A stretch of DNA of 64,000 nt from Stramonita haemastoma (GCA_030674155.1 CM060342.1:8196608-8260607); one strand, 5' to 3'; shown: positions 32,301 to 63,867, counted from the first letter of the stretch. The notes: generated by a model not told the origin, from the sequence alone. Numbers and translations: made by a program.

Positions 32301-34875
32301 GTACACTTTCACAATAAACTCATGCATATTAAACTATTGTACATGTACACTGTAATAGAGTAGCTGAATTATTCTATAAAAAAAATCAAACAAACTAAAA
32401 TGTTACGTAGTGTGAAGAATTTGTAGAGTAGACGGTAGCCTAGTAATGTGCATCAGTTGCCGAGCACGTTTGATAACTTGGCCGCTAAAAGGGGGGGGGG
32501 GGGGGGGGGGGGGGTCTCTCTCTTGAGTCTCTCTCCTTACCTTTCTTTAATTTTTTTCTTTTGCTTGGTGTTTTCCTTTTTTTCCCTCCTTTCTATCCAC
32601 AGTAATGATATCCATTTTCAGATTTAGGCTTTTTTTTCTTCAGTTTTCACTTTTTTTTCTTTGTTTTTATTTTGTTCCTTTGTTGTTCTTACTCTTAGTT
32701 AATTTAAATGGCAATCTCAAAGAAATAAAAGATTGTTTCATGTTAATTGTTATTGACCAAGTGGATTAAAGAGTATAAAAATCTTATTGTATCTGAAAAA
32801 TTCATACAGGACCTGTCTTTTGTTTAGAACTAGAAGTAGAACATTAGAAGTAGGCTAGAAAATTTTTCAGTGTCTAAGAGTGACTGTCGAGTGTGAGACT
32901 GAGTTAGAACTCTCTCTCTCTCTCTCTCGGGGGGGGGGGGCGGGGGGGGGGGTTTCATTAACAATATTTTAGTAATGTAACATTTTCTTAATTTAGCATA
33001 CATGTAGCTAATTGAAGTGCACATGACAGATGTGTTGATCAGGGCATGTGCCATTACTGCATTAGCTTTTAAACAGGCCTATGATATTTAAGTATTGTGT
33101 ATAAGTATTAACATATAATTATTGTGTGTAATTAATTATTGTGTGTAATCCCCCCCCCCTCCTTCCCCTTGGCTTGAGCTACAAGTACAAGGGTTTTTAA
33201 TTTTATATGTACTGTTATTGATAATTACCATTTGTGCCCACCATGATTAAGTTAGCTTAATTTAGTTGTTTTTTTTCTCTTAAATACATTTGTTTGTTGT
33301 TGTTACTATTACTACTCTCTTTTTTCTTCCTCCCCCATCACACCCCATAATGAAGTTTCATACCGTTTATTCTTCATGTTTTGCCAAAACATTTATAGTT
33401 TGAGTGGTGGTGATTTTGAGGGGGGTATGGGTGTATACATGAAGATTGGGGGGAGGGGGGGGGGGGTTTGTGTCTGTGTGTGGGTTTTTTGTGGGTTTTT
33501 TGTTGATTAGTTTTTGGTAATATTTGTTTTGTGTGTACAGTATAGAATTGTAATCTATCATAATAAAGGCAGAGACTGGTTAAAAAAAACCAACAAATCA
33601 AACATACAATGAGTCAAGAGTCCTGAGAGAGACTAAGTGCTTATTCATTATGATTATCCCCAACATGAAAATTTAATCTCTCTCTGAGTCTGGGTCTCTC
33701 TCTCTCTCTCTCATGCACACACATGCACAGGCGTACTCACTCACACACACACACACACCGGAAGCAAGCAAATAATGAAATATAGAACACTTGCCATTTT
33801 ATTTTGATTCTCTAGCCATTGCTTTCAAAATTGTAAAAAATATGAATTATAACACTACAGTCGAGCTATATTTTTATTTTACTCTCTTTTTTTGTCGTTC
33901 CTCACTTTAGAACTGTAAGGGTATACCATTTACCACCATACCAGTGGTGAGATTTTTGACAACTATTTTTTGCTCACCACCAAAAGTAGCCTCATTCTGA
34001 CTTTGGGGATGTATGCTGGGTATTTTTTTGTGTGTGTTTCTGTGGTCTCGCTTAGAAATTTGTGGGGGGGGGGGGGTGTAATTCCTCGGCGAATGTAAAA
34101 AATCAGTTTTTAAAAACATTACAACGATGGTCCTACCAGTATTTACCAATGAAATAGACATTGTTTGCATGCATAGCACTTTTTTTTACCCAAAACTACT
34201 GAATGGCGTAACATTTCAATATGCAGGAATGATGGCACTCTCGAGATGTCTCAACACAACAAAGTATTCATAAAATTATCCAGATTAAAAAAAAATAATT
34301 CAAATTTGTTCCTTTCTTACCAGTATGCAGTGGCCTATTCTTCTGTGTGAGAGGCAGAACTGGTTTTGAAGTGTGTGTAAAATATGTAATGTGCATGCAG
34401 GATCTTGGTACTACAAGTTCTTACCAGTATGCAGAGGCCTACTCTTCTGAAAGGCAGAATTGGTTTTGAAGTGTGTGCAAAATATTTAACGTGCACGCAT
34501 AATCTTTGTTATCTGAAAGACTTCAGGGAGTGGAGTCGGTGCTGATGTTGTCTCCACGGGGAAAAATCCCCTCAAATAGGTGTCTAGGTGGTGGCAGCAG
34601 CTCAAACTCAAATCCATGATGAACTCACATTGTAACCACAAGGCTATCTGGCTGTTAATTTTTTCATATAACAGTGTATATGAAAAAATTATTCTTAATA
34701 CTTTGGTATGCAGCATGATAATGAGCATGTACATGTGCATTTTCATGCACACTGACATACAGAGTAATGTGATGGATTTCTAAAATTGTGTGGTATTTTT
34801 TGTGTCTTAACAGCTGCCAGAGGCCGAGGTCGGGGTGGCAGAGGAGGCGGCAATGTGTTCCAAAAGCGGCGCTAG
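31988..34875 (+). CDS. SNRPD3: Small nuclear ribonucleoprotein Sm-D3, two exons
   Basis: Exons 31988-32300 and 34814-34875 (phase 1 intron, donor GTACAC, acceptor TCTTAACAG) give 124 residues; the human protein is 126. It begins [20 protein letters not shown] (Sm1 motif, residues about 5-50) and has the Sm2 motif [19 protein letters not shown] (about 63-81). The arginine-glycine tail ([10 protein letters not shown], then [12 protein letters not shown]) ends NVFQKRR; in animals these RG dipeptides are targets of symmetric dimethylation. Sm-D3 forms the heptameric Sm ring on spliceosomal snRNAs. The gene looks intact. A non-coding 5' exon is possible. Confidence 0.97.
32301..34813 (+). other. 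SNRPD3 intron
   Basis: 2.5 kb holding G-runs (32489-32513, 32929-32952), a CT run (32908-32927), a CA run near 33735, and two degenerate SINE-C relics (34316-34615). A long AT-rich part has no recognised element. Confidence 0.9.
34316..34615 (-). mobile_element. Degenerate SINE-C relics, partly duplicated
   Basis: CTTACCAGTATGCAGWGGCC, TATTCTTCTG and GTTTTGAAGTGTGTGYAAAA occur twice (34316-34410, 34421-34500). The second continues to GACTTCAGGGAGTGGAGTCG and CCCCTCAAATAGGTG. Confidence 0.55.
34814..34875 (+). CDS. SNRPD3: SNRPD3 exon 2
   Basis: Encodes [20 protein letters not shown] and stop TAG. The join restores the RG-rich tail expected of Sm-D3. Confidence 0.95.
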
Positions 34876-35369
34876 ATGATGTTGCAGCAAGAAGGACTGA
34901 AGTGAGGGGGGGAGGGGGGGGAGGTGTGCCTGTTGTTGGGGTCACGAGGATGATGCAGATTCCAAGTCTACCCTCTTGAAGAATCGTGCTTTTTTTTTTT
35001 TTTTTTTTCTTTTTTTTTTTTAAGAATCATTGTGCTAGCTTGACTGGTCATTCCAGAAAAATGTACTGTCAAGTACTTTTTACTTGTGTTCAGTTCAGAA
35101 TCTTCATCAATGTTAAGTTTGCCCGACACATTTGAAGATCGTGGGTGGGAATATATGGGATATATGGTGAAGTTCACTTGATTTCTCATTGTCTCGGGCA
35201 GCCAGTGTAAAAATGTTGAAAGATTTTTTCTTTTCCTAATTCTTTTTAAATGTTCGTTTCCAGTTGTCATGGATAAAGTTAAGAAAAGCAGGAGACCCTG
35301 TTTGTTCCTCTTGTGTTTAATAGTAGTTGTTGTTTGTAAGGCTATACATGTGTCCTTATTGAAAGTGTC

Positions 35370-35375
35370 ATTAAA
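35370..35375 (+). terminator. SNRPD3: Possible poly(A) signal of SNRPD3
   Basis: ATTAAA at 35370, a known variant signal, lies about 500 bases past the stop and runs into A13. Other AT-rich hexamers nearby make this uncertain. Confidence 0.3.
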
Positions 35376-35561
35376 AAAAAAAAAATCAAAAATGAAATAT
35401 CAGTGTAAAAGTCTGTTATCTGTTGAATGAGAGTTCACTTTGAGAATGAGTTTGGAATTTGTTGATTGTGCCATTGTAAGTTTTAAAGTAAAAAGTCTCC
35501 AGTAAATTCTTATCTTCTTTTTCCCTAACCTAATTCTCTTTTTTCAGAGTCACTTCTTTCT

Positions 35562-35690
35562 AATACATGGAATTTATATAGTGCTATATCTTGCAATAAC
35601 AAATCAAAGCGCTTGCCTTCGACCTATACAACACACATGCAATCAATAGGAATTAATAGTTTTAACGAATTTGAATGTACAACACACACA
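35562..35690 (-). mobile_element. CR1/L2-like LINE 3' end
   Basis: ATACATGGAATTTATATAGT, GCTATATCTTGCAATAACAA, AATCAAAGCGCTTGCCTTCG. Same end as 30236-30330. Confidence 0.8.
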
Positions 35691-35703
35691 TGTACACACA
35701 CAA

Positions 35704-35910
35704 AGTCCTTCGGATGAGACTATAAACCGAGGTCCTGTGTGTGAACGCACGCAGAACATCTTGCGCACACGTTAAATCTTGTTCCCTTTTCGTAGGAGTA
35801 GGCCATCATGTGCCGGTGGGAACAGATATTTACAAAACTGCATACACACGGGGACTGGATGTAAAAAGGCATGAGTGCTTATCCCATTATCCTCGATATG
35901 AAAGAATAAA
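35704..35910 (+). mobile_element. SINE-C, 5'-truncated
   Basis: GTCCTTCGGATGAGACTATA to CTCGATATGAAAGAATAAA. Confidence 0.85.
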
Positions 35911-36549
35911 ATAAAAAAATAACTGTTTGAGAAAGAAAGAAAATGAAACAGATACAGTCTCACAGATTTTGTTTGTGGTAGGCATGTTGGAGACGAGGAA
36001 TGTTTGTACACAAATGAAGTGTAAAAAAAAATGCTCGTTTCCATCGCTAATCATTGACCATATATCTTATATATTTTGAGAAAAATTAAGAGGTACTTGG
36101 CATCATTTTAGGTCACTAATGGGAAGGTTAGTAAAAAAAAAATAAAAAAAAAAAATTTTAAAAATTTAAAAAAAAACACGACAGGGCTGCTTTCCTGTAC
36201 AGTGTGTAGTTTGTATACATGGAAAATGAGGTTAAACTGGAATTAAAATTGCTAGTCAAAAACTACCAATTCTTGCTACGTCATAAATAAATACTTTTTC
36301 AGTTTGTTGCGCTTCTGACATTCTCTACAAGATTTTTTTTTTTTCAATTTTAGCACAGCTGTGGTGTGAATTGCCCGTCTTATATGATTGTACGCAGTGG
36401 TTACAAAATGTCAGCAGGTTGCGCTTGAGAACAGAAAAGTCGATGAGGCCAGTAGCTAAATTTAATATAGATAACTACACGATTTCCTGCACAAACAGGT
36501 GTACCCAGTAATTAAGGCAAGTCAGTGACACAGGTCAACGTGGTCGGTT

Positions 36550-36843
36550 CGGTTAAAGTTAAAGTCTGTCCCGAGCCTAAGGCTCATCAGGCCGGTGCTT
36601 ATCCCGGTTTCTGTGGCCGCGTTAAGCGACTGAGAGTCATAGACTCCCCCCTGGATAGGACGCCAGTCTATCGCAGGGTTAACCCCAACACAAGGTTGGT
36701 ACCCCTTTTACACCTGGGTGGGGTGAGAAAATGGCCGTAAAGTGCCTTTTCCAAGGGCACAACGCCATAGCTGACAGCTGGGATCGAACCCGCAACCTTT
36801 AGATTATGAGTCCAACGCCCTAACCACCAGACTACAGCGGCGG
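36550..36843 (-). mobile_element. SINE-A, full length
   Basis: Tail GTTAAAGTTAAAGTCTGTCC at left, B box GGGATCGAACCCGC, and the inverted tRNA head CCACCAGACTACAGCGGCGG at right. A two-base insertion (GTGGCCGCGTTAAGC) marks this copy. Confidence 0.95.
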
Positions 36844-37194
36844 TTCATTTGACTTTAATCTGAAGCTTATTTTGGACTTCATCAAAGATTCTTGCTTCAT
36901 TTTTCTAAATAATTATTAAGTGGAGGAGAGGGGATGGACATACTTATCAAGCATGTAGGACGCATCACTTGAACATTTACAGTGAAGAGAGCTTACATCC
37001 AGCAATGGCAATCCTCTCACTCTCGTGTATGTATATGTATACGTCAGTACGAGAATGTGTGTGAATGACTTTTACACTAAAGAGGCTCCTTTTTCTTTGT
37101 GAACTTTTTTTTTTTTTAAATGTATGTGTCTAAAATAATTACCAAATAATACCATGGTTACAATATAGTCCAATACTCATCGTCATGATGATTT

Positions 37195-37720
37195 TAAAAA
37201 AAAAAATTAAGGCCACTACCATGTAACAGGTAAAATGTCAGAAAAAAGTTATCAATACTTTAAAAAAAAAAAAAAAAAATGTTTAGGGTGTGTGTGTGTG
37301 TGCGACTTATTGCATGCCTCTGTCAGTGAGAGAGACATGTACTCTGAGGGTTTTGGGGAAGTTTTTGGGTTTTTTTTGGTATTTGTTTTTATTGAACACC
37401 GGGTGGTTGTTTTTTTCAAAGGTGTCTTGAAACTATTATCATGATTGTGTCTTAAATATATAAATTAAGGCCACTACCATGTAACAGGTAAAATGTCAGA
37501 AAAAAGTTATCGATACTTTAAAAAAAAAAAAAAAAATTTAGGGTGTGTGTGTGTTGCGACTTATTGCATGCCTCTGTCAGTGAGAGAGACATGTACTCTG
37601 AGGGTTTTAGGGAAGTTTTTTTTTTTTTTTTTTGGTATTGTTTTTATTGAACACTGGGTGGTTGTTTTTTTCAAAGGTGTCTTGAAACTATTACCATGAT
37701 TTTGTCTTAAATATATAGCA
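37195..37720. repeat. Tandem duplication of a ~257-bp block
   Basis: TTAAGGCCACTACCATGTAA, CAGGTAAAATGTCAGAAAAA, TTATTGCATGCCTCTGTCAG and CAAAGGTGTCTTGAAACTAT occur twice. The copies differ mainly in homopolymer length. Confidence 0.95.
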
Positions 37721-37757
37721 CAGTATTCCTTAAAAAACAACAACAAAAAAACAGACA

Positions 37758-37783
37758 ACCCCCCCCCCCCCCCCCCCCCCCCC
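37758..37783. repeat. C26 homopolymer
   Basis: Uninterrupted C-run. Confidence 0.9.
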
Positions 37784-37789
37784 GCAAAA

Positions 37790-39440
37790 AATGGATATCG
37801 CATGTTTGACAGCAGAGGTATAATTGAAAAACTCCATCATGGATACCCTATTTTCTTTATTTTTAGTGTGTAAAAATTAAACAAGTAATTCGTTGCATGT
37901 TTCTCAGTGTATGTGCGTGCGAGTTCGCACAAACTCTAGGGGAAAAAAGAGGGAGGGGTGTCTAGCAATTTTTAAAAAAAATTCAAGTTGAAAACTACTG
38001 AGTGAAGTCCCCAAAATTACTGAAAATTGGCTTTTTGGGATGGAAATCGACTGAAAAGCATTTTGAGGGGTAGGCAAGTGTGAAATGTAGTTATTCAGAT
38101 AGGGCTATTTGTTTCCTAGTGAATTTTTTTTTTTTTTTATAAATTTTGTATGGACTTTCAATCAACCAGTTACCTTTATTGCAAATTCAAAATTGAGTCC
38201 ACAAGTTCCTAGATAATTATATCAATGAATCAATTATATAAGATAATGAAATAGAAAAAAAAATCTTTATTGCTAAACCATAAATTAACTGTTTATGAAT
38301 AACCTTATATTTCCAACAGAACAAAATGTGCCCACCCTTACCCAGAGAAGAAAAATCTTGAATTCACAAGCGGTGTATACTGCAATTTATTATTTTTTTT
38401 TAATGAATTTAAATTTTTAAAAAAATCTTTATGTTATCAATTTTTGATAAAAATTTAATTTGACAAGTAAAAAAAATAATGAAAATTACTTCAGCAATGA
38501 GCAGAAGATAATAATGCAAGTGTTCTGATTAGTCTCTTGAATGACTTATTAAGTCTGGGTTTTTTCAGATACTGTTGAAAGAACTGCATCTCTTCAGTCT
38601 GGCTGTCCCGTAAATAATCACTATGACTTAACATAGTTTCCTCATTTTCCTATTTTTATCTTATGGTGACAGTTTTGGTAGGCCACAAGTATGTTGGTTG
38701 ATTCATTTGTGAAAGTAGATAGGTATTGTCCTTGCTTAATACAGCATCAAATACTGTTTTCAAAAGATTTTATATTCTAGAGAATTTTTTATAAAATCTT
38801 TGATAACCTCTTATAATGCTGAAGTTGTAACTGGTTACCTGCACTTATTTTCCTCCACTATAATCATTCAACCTTAGGTATATATATATATACGTGTATA
38901 GTCTGTGTCTGCTTTTTTACGATTCTTTCTGATGGGTACACACATATTATACATTCCACTGCCACTGTTTACTTATGCTGTAACATTTTCCTCACAGAAA
39001 AATTACAAAAAATACATGCATGAAGTTTGCAAATGTGTATACATACACTGTAACGCATCTCATAATACAAACATATAGTCACTATTTAATTAACTGTCAA
39101 AACTATTATCTAACAGGAGAAAGCATTTTAGATCGCACTGATGGAAGTTTTGACGTGTTAGTGTCAGCTTAATTATTTTTTTTTATTTTTTTTTTTTATG
39201 TTTTTATTCAATCGAACAGAGTATGCATACTATAAGCAAATAAGGAGAAATTTTGTATCATCATGGAATGATTTTTCAATCAAAAATGGAAATGCACAAA
39301 CTTTGTTTCAATCAATAAAATAAAAAATAAAAATTAAGGGAAAAAACTTTTTCTACTCGGCTTAAAAAATTGAAAATGCTTTTCTATGACACACATACGA
39401 ATGTGCATGAAGTTAATGCGTAAGGTCAAGCTCACGTGAA
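37790..39440. other. AT-rich intergenic DNA
   Basis: Strongly AT-rich with many A/T runs. No exon, repeat family or motif that I can support. Confidence 0.6.
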
Positions 39441-39756
39441 CATGTGAATGTCACAGGATCTGAAATATATATTCATGCTTATTCACACACACACACACAC
39501 ACACACACACTTGTGCTCACAGGTGTCTGCTTTATTTTGTCAGGACTGAAGATAGAAGTAGACTGCCTGGCGGCTAACTGCATACAGAAGGCTGACCAAC
39601 AGTTGACTTACACACACACACACATACACACATACAAGCTCTATGTTTACACCTAAATTTCTTGTTGTTTTTTTTTCCAAATCCAACAATCTGCAAACTT
39701 TCAAACTCTCTGACAAAATGCGCATCAGTGTTATGAAAATTCAAACAGAACCCCTA

Positions 39757-39930
39757 TAAGACAGAGCCCCCATTTGTGAAAGTATGCAGAACATCTTGCG
39801 CACACATTAAAATGTGTTCTTGCCTTTCAGAAAAGTAGGCCATTGTGTGCCCATGGGAACGGATGAAAAATAAAAACTGGGATATGATGTAATATGGCAC
39901 ATGAATGCTTATTCCATTATCGATGAAATA
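39757..39930 (+). mobile_element. Diverged SINE-C
   Basis: GTATGCAGAACATCTTGCGC, AAAAGTAGGCCATTGTGTGC, GCTTATTCCATTATCGATG. Confidence 0.65.
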
Positions 39931-40015
39931 AAAGTTAAGAGAAATGAAATTTTTAAAATTAAGTGTACATGCACATACAGACTCTCATTCTTATCTTGAT
40001 ATTATCCCTGATAGG

Positions 40016-40095
40016 GGCGGGGACTGGATGTAAAAATACAAACAAAAAAGCACACGGGTGCTTAATCAGTATCCTTGAAATAAACCAGTTTCAAC
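40016..40095 (+). mobile_element. SINE-C 3' fragment
   Basis: GGCGGGGACTGGATGTAAAA, AAAAAGCACACGGGTGCTTA, ATCCTTGAAATAAACC. Confidence 0.6.
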
Positions 40096-40659
40096 CGAAC
40101 TGAATTGAATCTCATCAGCTTTAACTCTTTACCAGTTTAAGGTTCTTGCCCGAGTCAGAGTTTGGGTTTTAGGGGGGAAAAAAAAACAGTTGGTTTTTTT
40201 TTTTTAGCTTTAGGGATAATAGTTAACAAAAAATTCTGGTGTGAAAACTGGTTGAGAAAGAGAAACATGTGTGATATGTTTAACGAAAAATGAATGAGGA
40301 ATCTGAATATTTACTTGGATCTTGAAAAAAAAAAAATTACTGTTACATAACATGCCTAGTTAGAAATTATAATTAATGCAAATTTTTGCCTGACACACGC
40401 AGATTTGTTTGCCAAGATATTAAGCCAGAAAAAGCTCTAAAAAGAGTGGGAATATTCTCTTTGGGGATCATCTTTGACAATTTAATCAAATCCACATATT
40501 TCCGTAGAAAGCATTAGTTCAACTTTTCTGACCCCATCAACTTGGCCACACCCCCTCCTGCCCACTCTTATCTCTTCCCCTTTACCACCCCTCACCTCCT
40601 ACCCACACCATGTAGACCACCTCTCCCTTCCCCCTATTTCCTACTGCCTCAGGCCTTAA

Positions 40660-40872
40660 CCCTCTTAGTCCCGAACCAGGATTTGCCAGGATTGAATAAA
40701 TGCCCCCCCCCCCCCCCCCCCCGAAACCGGATTTGCTGGGATTTACACACAGTAGATTTCCTCACACAGTGACTTCACCGATTGCTACCATGTGCCGAAG
40801 CTGTATCAGGCCACATGTACAAAGCCTGTGGTGAGAGTCTGGAAGTAATCATAGCTGCTGGTATGTACTTAG
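40660..40872 (+). repeat. Dispersed repeat family G, copy 2
   Basis: Matches 407-617 with a C19 expansion (40704-40722). It ends GTATGTACTTAG, immediately followed by a SINE-A. Confidence 0.7.
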
Positions 40873-41154
40873 TTCAAGTCTGTCCCGAGCCTAAGGCTCA
40901 TCAGGCCGGTGCTTATCCCGGTTTCTGTGGCGATAAGCGACTGAGAGTCATAGACTCCCCCCTGGATAGGACGCCAGTCTATCGCAGGGTTAACCCCCAA
41001 CACAAGGTTGGTACCCCTTTTACGCCTGGGTGGGGTGAGAAAATAGCCGTAAAGTGCCTTTTCCAAGGGCACAACGCCATAGCCGAAAGCTGGGATCAAA
41101 CCCATAACCTTTAGATTACGAGTCCAACGCCCTAACCACTAGACTACAGCGGCG
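40872..41154 (-). mobile_element. SINE-A copy
   Basis: CAAGTCTGTCCCGAGCCTAA at left to CTAGACTACAGCGGCGG at right. The B box is decayed (GGGATCAAACCCATAACC). Confidence 0.95.
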
Positions 41155-41578
41155 GCATCTTGCTCGGTTAAGACTCCAGCAAAGTTGGCCTGTTACGAAA
41201 TAGCATGAAGAAATAAATGATGTTGGCTGTGACGTAAAAAGATTCCATTCCTAGTTTAGAATAGCTTATACCTTCTATGTGTGAGAATATATTTTCACCT
41301 TTTGGACCAGACAAGAACTTGCAAAAAATCGGAATAAAACAAGGACATTGGCTGACATGCTGTTGGCACTGGAGAAGCACTTTGCCTAGGACATCAGCTG
41401 ACGTCCTATAGGCAGCTAACTGGTTAAAACACATTGTTGTCAAGGGATGAATAACGCTGCAAGTGATACAGAAATCATGATAGCGGTGACAAGCGTCACA
41501 CGCCAACACATGTATGTATACACATGAATGTCAGTTGTCTGACAGCAGGGCTCCCCCTTGCCCTCCCGAACCCATCAA

Positions 41579-60800
<19,222 letters not shown>

Positions 60801-60850
60801 ATTTCTGCTCATCAGACAAGACAAGGCTTTTCGTCGGACTTGTCTGACTT

Positions 60851-60878
60851 GGTTTCGGTTTCAGTTTCGATCACGTGA
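60851..60878 (-). promoter_or_regulatory. ISRE-like triple element and palindromic E-box upstream of the TRIM/C1q gene
   Basis: On the gene strand, 60868-60853 reads GAAACTGAAACCGAAA, three GAAA cores spaced by two bases, the IRF-binding pattern. TCACGTGA at 60871-60878 is a perfect E-box. They lie 50-80 bases upstream of the start codon. Motif matches are seen; binding is inferred. Confidence 0.55.
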
Positions 60879-61236
60879 TTCGAAAAACCAAATTTCGTTC
60901 CTCGGCCAGGCTGCAGGTTGAAGGTTCGCCAATGGTGAGATTTTCGCGTATGCAACCACTTTTACCCACCGATAAGGTAGCCGCATGCCTTGTTTTTTGT
61001 GGTGGGTGTATAAAAAATTTACGGCCCAGCGGAGATTTTCGATTTGGGGAATGTAAACAGGCACATCCCGACTTCCGGGAGCTGTGATTATAGAAGAGGA
61101 AGTGAACATGTCTGAAATTGGTATACTAATTCTGGGACTACCCTTCTCATTTTCAGTATTTTGATCCATCCCTAGACTAGATCAAAATTAATGAGAGTGA
61201 GGGGGCGAGGGGGTGGATAAATGATTACGGATGGAG

Positions 61237-61237
<1 letters not shown>

Positions 61238-61293
<56 letters not shown>

Positions 61294-61375
61294 AGGCACG
61301 CACGCACGGAGGCTCACACATACACACACACACATCATACACACACACAGACACACAGACACAGACACAGACACA

Positions 61376-61431
<56 letters not shown>
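61238..61431. repeat. (CA)n microsatellites
   Basis: Two CA blocks separated by GCACGCACGGAGG and (CAGA)-type repeats. Confidence 0.95.
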
Positions 61432-61433
<2 letters not shown>

Positions 61434-61544
61434 AGGCTCCAAACATATGCCCTCCACATTGACTTACCCAGGCTTTGCGCAAATCCATAGTCTTCCGAGA
61501 CTGATGGGCGCCTGCTACTATATATATATAACTGTGAGAGCACC

Positions 61545-61655
61545 CCTGAAGACTTGACAACCGGTTCCCTCCATTCTTCTATCTCTGTTCTGCCGTTTTC
61601 AAAGTTTCGTTGAGTTCTAGGCCTGTCCATTGGCTGATATCATTATATCATTTAT
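61545..61655 (-). mobile_element. RTE-like LINE 3' fragment
   Basis: CTGAAGACTTGACAACCGG, TTCTATCTCTGTTCTGCC, GAGTTCTAGGCCTGTCCATT is the reverse of the end found at 26520-26590 and 60185-60260. Confidence 0.8.
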
Positions 61656-61659
61656 TTAT

Positions 61660-61988
61660 TTTATTTGTTTATTCTTTTATATCAAGGATAATGGAATAAG
61701 CACTCATGTGCTTTTTACATCTAGTCCTCGTGTGCACGCAGTTTTGTAAATCATGTCATCTGTTCTCTCCGGCACACAATGGCCTACTCTTATGAAAAGT
61801 GGAACAGGTTTTAACGTGTGTGCAAGATGTTCTGCGTGTGTTAGCACACGGACCTCGGTTTACAGTCTCATCCGAAGGACTGTTTGGGGAGAGTGGAGTC
61901 AGCACTCCAAGGGGAAAAGCCCCTCGAACAGGACTCGAACCCGGGTCGTCAAACTGCAAGCGCAGTGTTCTGACCACTAGGCTCTCCT

Positions 61989-61990
<2 letters not shown>
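61660..61990 (-). mobile_element. SINE-C, near full length
   Basis: ATATCAAGGATAATGGAATA to CGAACCCGGGTCGTC and TTCTGACCACTAGGCTCTCC (head). It lacks part of the GTTAACTCC block. Confidence 0.92.
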
Positions 61991-62065
<75 letters not shown>

Positions 62066-62142
62066 GAGAGAGAGAGGAGAGAGAGAGAGAGGGCAAGGCA
62101 AGGCAAGGCAAGGCAAGGCAAGGCAAGGCAAGGCAAGGCAAG
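61988..62142. repeat. (GA)n followed by (CAAGG)n
   Basis: Interrupted GA run, then ten copies of GCAAG from 62093. Confidence 0.95.
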
Positions 62143-62214
62143 GTCCATCCTCGGAAGAGACAGACAGACAGACAGACAGACAGAGGTGTTCTCTCCCTTA
62201 ATGTTGGAATAGTG

Positions 62215-62480
62215 TTAAAAACAAATCCAGTAATTCCTACCAGTACACAATGGCCTACTCTGCCGTAAGGTAGAACACGGGTTTTAACACGTACACAGAA
62301 TATTCTGCGTGCGTTTGTTCATGGAACCTTAGTTTATAGTTTCATCCAAAAGACTTTCAGGGGGAGGGGAGGGGGGGGGGGGGGGGAGGGAGGGAGGGGG
62401 GGGGGGTAGGTACCAACGTTAACTCCAGGGGGAAATTCTCCTTGAATAGGTGGGTGTCTCAGAGATGGCTCGAACCCATG
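62215..62480 (-). mobile_element. Degenerate SINE-C relic with G-run
   Basis: CAGTACACAATGGCCTACTC, GTACACAGAATATTCTGCGT, a G-rich run (62362-62407), GTTAACTCCAGGGGGAAATT. Confidence 0.6.
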
Positions 62481-62521
62481 TTATCAGGTTTTGAGCTGAA
62501 CACTTTACAAAAAGTTATAAA

Positions 62522-62808
62522 AAAGTTAAAGTCTGTCCCGAGCCTTAAGGCTCATCAGGCCGGTGCTTATCCCGGTTTCTGTGGCGTCAAGCGACTGAGA
62601 GTCATAGACTTCCCCCTGGATAGGTCGCCAGTCTATCGCAGGGTTAACCCAACACAAGGTTAGTACCCCTTTTACACCTGGGTGGGGTGAGAAAATAGCC
62701 GTAAAGTGCCTTTTCCAAGGGGACAACGCCATAGCTGAAAGCTGGGATCGAACCCGCAACCTTTACATTACGAGTCCAACGCCCTAACCACTAGACTACA
62801 GCAGCGGC
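62522..62808 (-). mobile_element. SINE-A, full length
   Basis: AAAGTTAAAGTCTGTCCCGA to CTAGACTACAGCAGCGG. A 23-base direct repeat (atcaggttttgagctgaac + actt) lies at 62483-62505 and 62836-62858, enclosing the SINE plus about 28 extra bases beyond its tRNA head. Confidence 0.95.
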
Positions 62809-63097
62809 TAAGTGGTATATACTGCAATTTATGCCATCAGGTTTTGAGCTGAACACTTAACTTCAATGAAAATGTTCTATGGAAAATGCAGAAATTTTTC
62901 ACAGTAGTTGTAACCCCCCAAAACAACAACAACAACAAAACCCCAAACAAACAAAAAACCCTAAAACAAACAAACAAACAAAAATCACAACAAAAACTAA
63001 GACATCTATCTGGAAGTACACGGAAATTAAATAATTTTTATTCTAACTGCACTGACAGAATTGAGTAAAAAAAAAATTTCAAGGAACATTTTTATTA

Positions 63098-63273
<176 letters not shown>

Positions 63274-63281
63274 TTTGATTT

Positions 63282-63600
63282 GATTTGATTCTTTTATATC
63301 GAGGATAATGGGATAAGCACTCTTGTGCTTTTTTTCATCCAGTCCCCGTGTGTATGCAGTTTTGTAAATGTCATCTGTTCCCACCGGCATACGATGGCCT
63401 CTACTCTTACGAAAAGCGGAACAGGATTTAACGTGTGCGCAAGATGTTCTGCGTGCGTTCGCACACGGGGCCTCGGTTTAAAGTCTCATCCGAAGGACTT
63501 TTGGGGAGAGTGGAGTCAGCACTGATGTTAACTCCAGGAGATAAATCTCCTCGACCGGACTCGAACCCGTGTCTTCAAATTGCCAGCGCAATGTTCTGAC
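63282..63600 (-). mobile_element. SINE-C, nearly full length
   Basis: (GATTT)n tail, TATATCGAGGATAATGGGAT, full body, B box CCGGACTCGAACCCG, head to CAGCGCAATGTTCTGACC. Confidence 0.95.
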
Positions 63601-63782
63601 CTGACGCCTCGTGTGCGACCGCACGCAGATCATCTTGCGCACACGTTAAAACCCGTTCCGCTTTTCGGAAGAGTAGGCCATTGTGTGCCGGTGAGAACGG
63701 CTGACAAAATTTTCAAAAACTGCACACACACGGGGAACTGGATGTAAAAAATCGCACGAGCGCTTATTCCATTATCCTCGGA

Positions 63783-63785
<3 letters not shown>
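63601..63785 (+). mobile_element. SINE-C, 5'-truncated, head-to-head with its neighbour
   Basis: GCCTCGTGTGCGACCGCACG to TTATTCCATTATCCTCGGAA. It abuts the minus-strand SINE-C directly, forming an inverted pair. Confidence 0.9.

Positions 63786-63786
<1 letters not shown>

Positions 63787-63864
<78 letters not shown>
63787..63864. repeat. (CT)n microsatellite
   Basis: About 38 uninterrupted CT units between two SINE-C copies. Confidence 0.95.
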
Positions 63865-63867
<3 letters not shown>

